Shown: piece after piece, positions 1 to 10,500 of the stretch
Position numbering within the stretch: the first letter of the stretch is position 1
Layout of the letters: each line of letters begins with the position of its first letter
Assembly (NCBI GenBank): GCA_027451605.1
Contig: DAIDJA010000011.1
Location: forward strand, 1-13,751
Length of the DNA: 13,751 nt
Source of the DNA: Acidimicrobiales bacterium
GTDB taxonomy: Bacteria > Actinomycetota > Acidimicrobiia > Acidimicrobiales > JABEUL01
Direction of reading: 5' to 3'
Translations under genes and position numbers: made by a program
Notes under the pieces: model-generated
What the model was told of the DNA's origin: nothing
What the model saw: the letters and a program-made list of their open reading frames with translations, nothing else
Databases searched by the model: none

Positions 1-217
1 TTGTAGCTATAGCCGAATGAAATCCTCCTGCCACTATATTTATATTATCGGGCAAGTTGGTCGAGGAACTAAGTTTTGATTTTATGATTTGGTTTTGATC
101 TGTATTGGGTACAAATTGAATGACTCCCAGAATCAAAAGTATCATAATTGAGAAATTTATGATTACTGACTTGAAGATACTTGTATTGGTAGAACTTGCC
201 TTTTTATTTTTAGTCAT
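1..217 (-). CDS. Membrane-anchored RCC1-repeat protein, N-terminal 72 residues (runs off left edge)
   Basis: Reading leftwards from an ATG at 217-215, the frame stays open to the window edge, giving 72 codons. The product begins MTKNKKASSTNTSIFK, a short basic and polar cytoplasmic head. Next comes a hydrophobic helix (about residues 17-35, VIINFSIMILLILGVIQF), then a polar linker, then NINIVAGGFHSAIAT. That last motif matches the start of an RCC1 repeat (consensus roughly V-A-A-G-x-x-H-S-x-A-L), so the missing part is expected to be a seven-blade RCC1-type propeller outside the membrane. A GAAGG ribosome binding site sits at 228-224, 6 nt before the ATG. The gene starts 30 bp after the stop of the preceding gene, so it is the third gene of the operon. 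The helix is not followed by a lipobox. I am confident of the gene and start; the RCC1 call rests on one motif. Confidence 0.8.
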   Translation of the reverse strand, partial: MTKNKKASSTNTSIFKSVIINFSIMILLILGVIQFVPNTDQNQIIKSKLSSSTNLPDNINIVAGGFHSAIAT

Positions 218-223
218 ATTGAA

Positions 224-228
224 CCTTC
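224..228 (-). promoter_or_regulatory. Ribosome binding site of the RCC1-repeat gene
   Basis: GAAGG on the minus strand lies 6 nt before the ATG at 217. It lies in the 30-bp gap after the upstream stop codon. It decides the start of a gene that is otherwise easy to miss because it runs off the window. Confidence 0.7.
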
Positions 229-247
229 ACTATACCTTAAAACGACT

Positions 248-1495
248 CTACTTAACGGTCAATAACGTAGAACCGCTATTAATGGCTGGACCGATAGTAC
301 CTCCTAGCAAACAGTTATCAGAACCGAGACAATATATTGAATCCAGGCTTCCCGCACTTTTGGATAAAGCAATAGGATCAAAAGTAGCCGAACCAATGGT
401 ATAGGCAAACAGGAGACCTGTATTTGAATTGGTCTTGCCCGCAATAAAGCATTTCGTTGAAATACAGTATCCGCTTAACAGAGCACCTGCATTTGGTATT
501 TGAATTTCATCGGTTATTGAATCCGAATAGGTAAAAAGAGCACCATTGGTAATTGGCGGAGTTGAAGCGTTTACATTTGTACCAGTAACCGCAGTTGAAG
601 ACTCCATTAAACAGCTGCTGTTTAAACAGGTAATCCCATCTATCGTCGTAGAAGTAGGTAAAATTACAGGCGGGGCCCATGTTTTTCCAAAATTATCTGA
701 GACATAGTAAATACCTATCTGTGATACAGAAATAGTTGTGGCTTGACCACCGGCAACACATATTCCGTTTGTTTCACAGCCGACAGAAGTTAAATAGCCG
801 GTTGAATTTGGCAGATTGGCAATACTTAAGGTAGTAAAGGAACTGCCTGAATTGCTTGAAAATAATATTACAGGTTGAATTGATTTAAAATAATCCTGCC
901 AGCCTACCGCAACACAATTGTCCATACTACAGATAATACTACTTATATTAATTATTTGACTTGGAATTGATATATTTGTCCAAGTTGATCCTTGATTATT
1001 AGTATTTAAAATAACTCCCGATCCCCTATTTGCACCGACTGCAATGCAGTCGATGCTAGTAATGCATGTAACACCTTCCAGATCACCGGCCTTGCTTGTT
1101 CTCAGATCGATCCAAGTAGAACCGGAATTATTAGACTTTAAGATTACTGAATAATTATGAGAGGCTCCGACGGCAATACAGTTAGATGAAGACGGGCAGT
1201 AGATGGATTTAACCGTATAAGTCTTATCGCCGGAAATTGATACCGGAATCTGTGAGTTGCCCACTGCGATACTTCCGGTCATTAAAGTTGTTGCAGTTGG
1301 TAGGTCTGTAGCTGTGGTACCAGCTGAATCTGAAGCAGCCTGTGTGGATGTTGTGGAACTGACAGTCGGAGAGGTAGTAGCTGTTGTTAAGCCGGACCTA
1401 TTTAAAGAACACTTAATTCCTAAAGCCGATAAGACTAATATAACGAATAAAATTATGACAATAGGCAATTTCTTATTTGTTTGATATCGTTTCAT
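248..1495 (-). CDS. Membrane-anchored seven-blade Cys-pair beta-propeller protein
   Basis: This 415-residue product starts with a basic head (MKRYQTNKK), a hydrophobic helix at about residues 10-27 and a Ser/Thr/Ala-rich linker (about 31-75). The rest is a propeller. Seven copies of a blade signature of the form hydrophobic-x-C-x(4-5)-C-hydrophobic-x-x-G are visible. Their Cys pairs are at 100/106, 144/150, 189/194, 240/246, 290/295, 344/349 and 389/395. Several blades also show the BNR/sortilin-like strand S-x-x-S-G-S-T-W (SNNSGSTW, TNNQGSTW, SDNFGKTW). Seven pairs equal one complete seven-blade ring with one predicted disulfide per blade. No sialidase catalytic Arg triad is recognisable, so a binding or structural role is more likely than hydrolysis. 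Cys29 follows the helix, but Lys at -1 makes a lipoprotein unlikely. The gene starts 12 bp after the giant gene's stop, so the two are co-transcribed. The fold is inferred with good confidence; the ligand is unknown. Confidence 0.85.
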   Translation of the reverse strand: MKRYQTNKKLPIVIILFVILVLSALGIKCSLNRSGLTTATTSPTVSSTTSTQAASDSAGTTATDLPTATTLMTGSIAVGNSQIPVSISGDKTYTVKSIYCPSSSNCIAVGASHNYSVILKSNNSGSTWIDLRTSKAGDLEGVTCITSIDCIAVGANRGSGVILNTNNQGSTWTNISIPSQIINISSIICSMDNCVAVGWQDYFKSIQPVILFSSNSGSSFTTLSIANLPNSTGYLTSVGCETNGICVAGGQATTISVSQIGIYYVSDNFGKTWAPPVILPTSTTIDGITCLNSSCLMESSTAVTGTNVNASTPPITNGALFTYSDSITDEIQIPNAGALLSGYCISTKCFIAGKTNSNTGLLFAYTIGSATFDPIALSKSAGSLDSIYCLGSDNCLLGGTIGPAINSGSTLLTVK

Positions 1496-1503
1496 CTTTA
1501 ATT

Positions 1504-1509
1504 CTCCTT
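1504..1509 (-). promoter_or_regulatory. Ribosome binding site overlapping the upstream stop codon
   Basis: AAGGAG on the minus strand overlaps the TAA stop (1510-1508) of the giant gene. It lies 8 nt before the ATG at 1495. This arrangement indicates translational coupling between the giant propeller protein and the small propeller protein. Confidence 0.85.
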
Positions 1510-4500
1510 AGGTTCCGTATGAATTAAGTTCAACAAAGCGGATCCTGTAATTATCAGCATTTATAGTTGAACCAAAAAATCCATTACATTGTCCGTTGGT
1601 GTTGATCGAATACGATAAAACAATGTTTGATCCGGTTTCTAACTCAGGCAGTTCATGAGCTAAATAAGTCCACAATTTACACGAACTAAATTGAGAATAT
1701 GCTGAAGCAGCGGCGTTCAAAGCAGGACTAGTGGACGTTGATGAATTTATTAAATCCGGATTCATCAATTCCGGCGGATTGAAACTTTGCACAATCTTAA
1801 ATGGCCCCTCGGGGCTGGGAGCCGTTAAAATTTCAATTGGTCCCCTACTATCAACCTGTCCAACCATTCTAAAAGTTGATCCAACCTGAGTTACTGAACC
1901 GCCGTCCAACTGACCCTGAAGTTGACTTGTACCGTCTGGCTGTTGATAGGAAGTTGCCAGAGGTACAGCTGGAAGCGTAGAGGTAATTTGGTTATAGCAG
2001 GTAAATACGGCAGGGTTTCCATTTTCGGGAGGTTTCGTCATGAATGACCAGTCATAGCTCTGAGAGCTAGTACAGGGGTCAGATGGACCACCGGAACCTC
2101 CAGGAGTATTAAAGGATGTCGTGTAGAACCGAGCAATAAAGCTATAATTAAAATAGCTTTCATTATTAATGCAACTAACCAATCCGTAAACATAAGTTGT
2201 GCCATATTGACTATTCGAACCAGTAGTTAAAAAGGAAGATATCAGGTTGGCATCAATATTAGTAGCCGTATTGCTATCGGTCGTATCGGTACTTACGTCT
2301 ACTGTTCCACAATTTTGAGTTTTAACATATATCCCACTCAGGTCACCTAGAACTCCAGAACTCGGATCATTAACTTGCGCTATGCCTGCTTCCAGTTGAG
2401 GTGAATTTAGATTAATTGTACCCAGATAGTAGTCGCTACCACTTGTATTGGATAATTCAGCGGTTAGGGATATTTGAACATAACTATTTCCGTTTACGAA
2501 TGACGCTACTGCTGCACCGCCCCAAAAGTATGAAATAGTATTGCCGTTATTGTCTTTACTATTAACGGTACAGGGTTCAAAATATTCGCTGTTGATCCCA
2601 TAGTCACTGGAACTGCAATAACTACCTGGACGAATACTTGTTACATACATATTTTGCATAACCGGGGAATTCTTCGAACTTTGAATCACGAATTGATTAT
2701 GAAGATAAATGGTCGACATCTCTTCATTATTTGACTGATTGACCTGACCTATGGCCGAATCCCCGTAGAACCAGCCGATCTGCCCGTTCGGAAGTGAAAC
2801 GGGGTATCCCCCGTCTGATTCTATCCAATTCTCCTGACCTCCTAAGTATCCAAGATCAGAGTTTCCGTATTGGCTAAATGCATTTTGCTCGGCAGTATAA
2901 TTCGCAAAATTACTTTGATTGGATGACGCAGACGACGGAATACTCCAATTTATACCGCTATTAAACGTTGTACTAATTACGCTATTGCCTGTTGTGCCTA
3001 TTCCGGCTGCCATACACAGATAGGACGAATTGACCAAACACTGGAATGTCGTGATGTCGGTAATTGATGACGGCGAATTTACAGCGCTCCAGGTAGAACT
3101 ATTCCCGTTATCAGCTGTAGCATCCACGATAAAAGTTGCCTTGTTCTGATAAGTACCTCCAGCTATACAAACAGTAACTGACGTGCAATCAATTGAGCTA
3201 ACTGTACTTAACGTTGATGGAATCGATGAATAGGTTGACCATGTCGATCCGCTATTGGTAGTATAGATTATCGCGGGGCTTCCGGTATTTGTGCCGACAC
3301 CGTAGCAGTCTGTAGTGCCGGGACAGCTAAGCGAATTCACGAGTGTTATTGGCGTGTTTTGTAAAGTTCCGGTCCAGGATCCTGATGTGTAGTCAATTGA
3401 ATAAATATCTTGGCCCGCAGCTTCACAAGACGTTGACGTACTACATGAAACGGTATTAAAAGGTGAAGTGCCTAAAGTACCCATGCTTACCCACGCAGTT
3501 CCATTATAAGCAATTGCAGTTCCGCCTGTTGCATTTGAACCGACAGCTACACAGGTATTTACCGAAGGACATGAGACACCGCTGAGACTATTTACCCCGG
3601 ACGGAATTGTCTCAAGCCATGTTGCATTGGTACTATTTGCATTATTAGTGGTATAGATAACGCCAGTTTCAGCGGTGCCAAAATTGTTAGCAGCAATTGT
3701 GCATGTGTTTGTAGAAGAACACGATATTGAATTCAGCTCAATATTATTTAGACCTAAATTGTTCCCGCCTAAGCTTTCGGAAATCCAACTGCTTCCAAAA
3801 TCCGTGGTTAACATCACGGTTGGAGTAATCCCTAAATCACCGGTGGCTAAACAAATACTATAAGTCGGGCACGATATGGAACTAATCGATGTCAAAGTCT
3901 TAGGCGGTGTTATCTGTGATTGACTATTCATGGGAGTTTCTGAAACCAGCTGTGTTATCTGCCGAATAATTTTTGATGCTGGATCTGAAATTAGCAGATC
4001 ACCGCTTTGATTAAAATAAAGCTGACCGGGGTCAACACCCACATCAGTAGCAATTCCGTCTAGAGATAGACTGCCTACAGGATCTATTCCGTTCCCCGCA
4101 ACGGTGGTTATTGTCCCGCCTGAGTCCATCCGAATCCTATAGTTTCCGGTATCTGAAATTACCAAATTATTTGAACTGTTTACGGCTACAGACTGCGGAT
4201 CATTTAACTCTGCGTTAAGAGCCGATCCGTTATCTCCGCCGTAACCTGCTGTGCCTGTGCCTGCAACCGTGTATATATCACCCTGGGTTAATGAACTTAG
4301 ACCGTAAGGACAACCGGTTGAACATGTACTGTTTGTCACCAACCGTATACGATTATTGTTGGAATCGGCGATTATTAAATCTCCCCGTGAATCAATAGCT
4401 AAGCCCTGGGGGTTATTTAACTCAGCCGCAACCGCTGATCCGTTATCTCCGCTGTAACCTGGAGTGCCTGTCCCCGCAACTGTTGTAACTATACCTCCCT

Positions 4501-7500
4501 TATTTAGCTCATCTATCTTATTGTTGGCAGTGTCCGAAACAAATGTATTGCCAAAACTGTCCTGAGTAATCCCATTGGGATGGTTCAAACTAACCGAATT
4601 GCCGGTTTGAGGAGTCGGAGTCGGAGTGTCTTGAAGCGGAAAATAACCGGCTAACGACACTTGGATGTTGACAATATCATTACCGGTGGAATCATTCGAC
4701 GTAATGGCAATTTCATTATCCGTAGTCACCGGGGTTATTATCTGAGTGGTAAATGAATTATTTGCAGGAGCCGAGAAGCTACCGGATGTAAAATATGACA
4801 AACTAGCGTCTGCAGTTGAAGTGCCTCCTGCGGTAACACTCAAACTACCACCGAAACAACCGGGAGGCTGCTTGTTCTTACAACTGCTATTATTTACTAT
4901 CGCCGTCACATTTAAAATCGCCGCATACATATTTGGCAAAATTGTATTTGGCGCTGAATAATTGCAAGTAGGTGATGTACTGTTATTAAGTGCATTCGGA
5001 ATATTCACGTCCAGCTGATCTGTAGCACCGGTATGATAAGGATATGTGTTGCCACTGGCCGTTAAATCATCATTTAAAGGTCCAAAAGTTGGCACTTTAT
5101 AATCACTTGGTTCTGGCGAATAACTAAAGTTGTTATTGTAGTATGGCATACCCGGAGGCATTGCATACAGAGGTGATTCTCCCGTATAAGTTTGTCCGGT
5201 TGCTGGGTCATTACAGGTGGAATCTGCTATGCTGTAAGGAGCTACTGATGTATAACCGGAATTATAGTAGCTGTTTGGTCCATAAAATCCGACTACACCT
5301 ATTGACAGATTTAGTGATCCGGTTGAAGCAGAATCCGCAATGTCTATCAAATATTGTGAATTCAGGTTAACCGTAACATAGCCGGTAATAAGCTGTCCGG
5401 GTTCAAAATAAATTGACGGAGCATTTGTCGGCTCTGTCAATCCCGCTTGATAAAGAACCAAATCACCCGCAGCTCCACCCGATGGTTCATTTACGGTAAC
5501 CGTTAATTCGACTGCCGCAACGCCTAATGACGGCAATCCATTGTTTCCGACTACCGGACAGATACCGTTATTTGAAGCCCCTATCGGATAAGCCTGCTCA
5601 ATGTTTAAGGTATCTAATGATGGCTGACTGCTGCCACCCAAAGATTGAAACGACGAAGGCATATTACACGAGCTGTCAGCAATTTTAACGGGAGGTAGTG
5701 GTGTATAAGAATAAGGCAGGTTGGTGCCGTAATAGCCATCGACTGAAACGGTTACGTCAATCGGACCTGCGGTTGCAGAAATACTGATTTGTCCGACAGA
5801 TGATAGTCCGACAACAATCTGAGAAGAGACGGATTCCGAGGACTGATAGTTAATATTTTGAACATTTGGCTCAGCGGTGCCGGCTTGATAAACCGTAAGG
5901 CTTCCCGGAACTGTAGTACCATATGAAATAGCAGTTACTATAAGTTGAACTGCGGTCGCCCCTGTAGACGGAATAGGTCCCTGTCCTGCAACCTGGATAG
6001 CCGGAGTAAAAGTACCACCGGTTGAACTTGTGAGAGTTTCATTTAAGCATGGAGTTGCATTGCCGTTGTTTCTAGTATCACATATTAGAGTCGAATTAAC
6101 CGGCATAAAGTCACCGTTACTGGACGTTGATGCAACATTTTGATTTCCTCCGCCAATTAATTCCGTTATAGATTTGTTGGAGCCTAAATAGTAACCGAGT
6201 GCATCGAATTGAATACCGATTCCACAGGGTTTGTTCAATAGACTGGCCTGATCTTGTTCATTTGAAAAAGTTATTGTACCGTCTTTGTAGTTTATGGCCG
6301 TTAATTGATTTGTGACAATTGAGTCAGAACCGTAACTTATAGCAACCGATGGTGTTGTATTCATTCCCGAATATACGTGGACCACTCCGGCGTAGTTGAG
6401 ATCAAAACAACTAGGGTTATTGTCATTATTTAGGGCAGTAATTGATCCCACGACCGCCGCGACATCCGATGAGGGTATGGATTCTGTATTTGAGTTACCG
6501 ACAGTCTGACAGGTTTGGCTCTGGGACAACACCGGTGAAGTTGAAGGGTTTAAAGCCACAGGACGCCCCGTTATTAACGGTAAAAACGAAGATGGCAATG
6601 ATGCGCCTGAGAAACCGCAAGAGCTGTCTGCTATTCGTTGAGGATCAACCGGCATATATAAATCACCGCCGGATGATACATAGTAGCCGACAACATCTAC
6701 GCTCACATTAACCGAACCCGTTCCTACATATCCGACGACCAGCTGGTTGTTTGTATTTGTCGTAGTTACGACCTGATTCGTAGTAGATTGGCCACTTAGC
6801 ACATAAATATCGGCTTCGGTTGAATTTCCATTATTAACGTAAATATAACCCGAATCAGCTGTATTTGTAGAAGACGTTCCAGTAACATCTAATACAAAAG
6901 CCGTATCAGAGGAGCTTAAACCGGAAGGCTTAGTATTGGGACTTAAAATATTAACAGAAGTTACCAAATTATATGCATTGGAACTATTTTGAGCAACAGT
7001 ATCTAATGTGGCGTTTGCCAAATTCGTCGCATACACTGCATTATTGGTTGAAGCTGATGAAGTATTTGCGGCAATTGAAGATAAGCCACCAATATCCTGA
7101 ACAAAACTACAGGTAAAATTGGAACAGTTGGAATTTGTAACCAAATTTGAAGTATTAATGGCAAGTACTGCAACCTGAGAATTACTCGATGCATCTAACG
7201 ACGAAACATAAATTAGATCTTGAGTATTTGAGGGATTTTGGTTTGAGCCTCCCGGAATTAAACTTAACTTTGATGGGGAATTGCCAAACCCGCTTAGAGT
7301 TGACGTTACCTGATAGTTTGACGATACTTGTGAAATTACTGAAATATTATTTGACCCTTGGTTTGCGGAATAAATAAGACCGGTTTTAGGACTGTATGCA
7401 ACAGATACCGGATCCGTACCGACAGATATGGTTTGACAAACTGTTGAACAGCTAGTAGGAGGAGAACTTGGATTCACGGGTATTTCAATTACTTGATTAG

Positions 7501-10500
7501 TCTTTGATGAGGTCACAAATAAAGTGTCCGTATTGGCACTGCTCTGCGGATCAATAGCAATTGAGGCTGGATCGGAACCGACTCCTGTGATTGTGCCAGT
7601 AGTCTGGAATTGCCCCGAAGTAGAATTATAAGTTAAAACTGAAATCATGTTTGATCCTGAATCAACTACGTAAATTGTGTTTGTATCGCCGGTAGCGTCA
7701 CCGCTGTAAACTATTCCTGTAGGATCAATGGGACTATTTGTACTTTGATCTAAGCTCACAAAGTACTCACTCGCCTGTTTACCGGCATCCAATACGCTTA
7801 CAGTTGCATCTTGGGAATTTGTAACAAATAATGTATCAGGGGTAAAAAACACTCCAGGTTTAAGCGCAATTCCCTGTGGGTCATTGCCGACCTTTTCAAC
7901 AAAATCAATAGAATTTGTTTTGGTATTCATATTGGTATTCATAGCATAAACATCTGAAGAGGCCGGGTCGGTGACATATACGTCGCTTGAAAAACTACTA
8001 AATGCAGAATCACCAACGCAGCCGGAGGAAAGTGAAAGGGGTGAATTCATACTTATGGTTTCGTTAGGCGAATTAGACAAACTTAAAAAATTACTCGGCG
8101 ATTGACATTTTGAGTTTGCAATTTGAATTGGATTTATCGGCACATAACTTTGAGATGAACCGGATGAATAATATCCCTGTACGTCAATCCTGAAATTTAC
8201 CGGACCCGGATTATTTGTGCCGTCTGATGCTACTTTATTAAGCTCAACGTTGATTGAATTATTGGTATTCATGTTTAGATCCATATCTATAGTTGAAACC
8301 GCTGAAAATGACTCAGTAGAAGTGGTGGCATTAGTCGGAAACGAGAGACTTGTAGCAAGCGGTTCAGATGATAGATCGCTTGGCCAAAGAGTAAGCGAAC
8401 CTGCATAAGAACCGGCCGGAACAATTGCCGTAGCGTTTACTACCACCGCCGCTATTCCTGAAGCAGGTAGCCCGGCGGACTCTACGCTACAGTTGTTTTC
8501 GAAAGAGCTGCCATCGACCGTAACAGTATCTGTGGTATTCGGAGAGGCTAATTCCTTATAATTTGATCCGCTACACGTGGAATCGGCAATAGTCGTGCCC
8601 GGATTTGAGGATGTCGGAACTATCGGAGTGAAATTATATCCGTAATTTGACACAGGCGGCGTTGTGACAAAATAGCCGGCTAAATCAACCTGAAGATTAA
8701 TACTTGTCGAATCTGTTGATAACAGATTCGCAGCAAAAGTCAAGCTCGAATTTGAATTGGGCATAACTACAGATTCATTACTTGTTTGAAGTATCGCAGA
8801 ACCGGATGCCGGAAATGAAATATTTTCAGTATCCGGTTTGGTGGGCCCCGATGAATAAATCGTAACCGAGCCACCTTGTGTCGAAGAGGATGTTGATGCA
8901 GTGACCTGCAGAATCGCAGCCTGTATCCCGGAAGCCGGAAGCCCGCTTAATTGGACATTTGAACAGGTAGTGCCTGTATAGGAACTTGCCGAATCTAACG
9001 AGAGAACAGCTGAATTGCCGTAGATCAAAGAGTTAAATCCGGATGGAACAGGACAGGTGGAGTCAGCCAGTCTAACCGGATCCAAAGAGATGTATGAGTA
9101 GCCGGCCGTATTCATCTGGTAATAGCCAAGGACATCTACTTCCAGATTCAAATCAAGCAGATCACTGCTAAAACTTATTTCACCGCTTGATCCCAAGCCT
9201 AAAGTCACCTGTGAAGTTAAAGTTTGACCCTCTCTAAATGTAATATCCTGAGAATTGCTTAGCTCATTTGATCCGTATGAATAAATATTTAATGTGCCGA
9301 CGGGATCGGCAAAACCTATCCCAGTCGCAGGCCCTGAGGGAAGCGTACCTGAATTAGGAGTATAGTCCGTAACGGAAACACCATGGCTTGCTGAAAATTG
9401 TGATACCTCACCTATAGCTGAACAGTTGGTGCAGGTTGAACTTTCAGTAACATAGATACTACTGCTGCCAGACGGAGCTATAACTTGACCGACAGTACCA
9501 TTTGAGTCGGCCCCATTAATCCATGAGTCGTAGTTAACGGTATTATCGGTTAGGTTTATTTCAGTAAGAGCATCTCCGGGAATGTCAGACCCTATATAAC
9601 CAATATTTCCGTTAATTGCTATTGTCAGCGGCGTTGTTAAAGATTGATTGCCGATTGGTCCAATATTAATAGGAGGTTGGATACACGGTGCTGTCGCACA
9701 ATCTGAATTCGATACCAGAATTATCGGAATAACCGCATCGTCGGCGGCATTTAGCGCATACGCAGTATCCGTATTACTTGCTATAGAAGTCAAATTAGAA
9801 AATATCGACCCGCTACCAATCGGGTTTCCCACACAGGGATAACTGCTGCAGTTGACTTCACTAGCGACAAAAGAATTTGGCTCAAGAGCAATCGGAAGAA
9901 TATTATTAGACGAGTTATCAGCTACCAATAAAGTTGCGTTATCCGGAGTAACCGATAGAGACATCGGATTAGAACCTACTGAAATAGGATTTGAAAATAT
10001 AATTGTTCCGGTTGTTTCATTAACGGTGAACGGAAATACTTGCCCGGTACCAGTAATATTATTACTCACGAATCCTTGACCATCGGATGCAAATACTATC
10101 GCATAGGGTGTGCATGAACTACATGAGGTCGGCATCGTAACCTGATTTAGAACAGGAGTCGTAGTGGCTGCATTAGTTATGACATCCAATATGCCTCCCG
10201 ACTGGGTCACAACTGCCGTAGATCCATCTGGCGTAACGGCGATTTGTACGGGGGCATTTATATTGGACGACGATCCCCATTGAGCTACTACAGAATTATT
10301 TATGGTATCAATGCCAGTCAATTCATTGGATTGACTGGCTACCCAGAGGGTCGGTGAGGTTTGGCTCCCGGGCGAATTTGCAGTAACTTCAAGTGTCACG
10401 GCCGAAGCTGAATTCGGTACCACAGTTGAACCGTTAGTACAGTTTGAACTAAGGGACGTTGAATTCGTAACGGTCAGTGAATCAGTAGGATTGCCAGGAG

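Noticed and set aside
335..352. Plus-strand open frames opposite the minus-strand genes (for example 120-404, 1257-1484, 6442-6711)
   Set aside because: They are short, antisense to well-supported genes, and their products show no recognisable motifs. The low-complexity Ser/Thr/Asn coding strand readily leaves such shadow frames.
1407..1420. Lipobox at Cys29 of the 415-residue protein
   Set aside because: The sequence is L-G-I-K-C. A Lys directly before the Cys and no small residues at -1 do not fit lipoprotein processing, so a plain membrane anchor is preferred.
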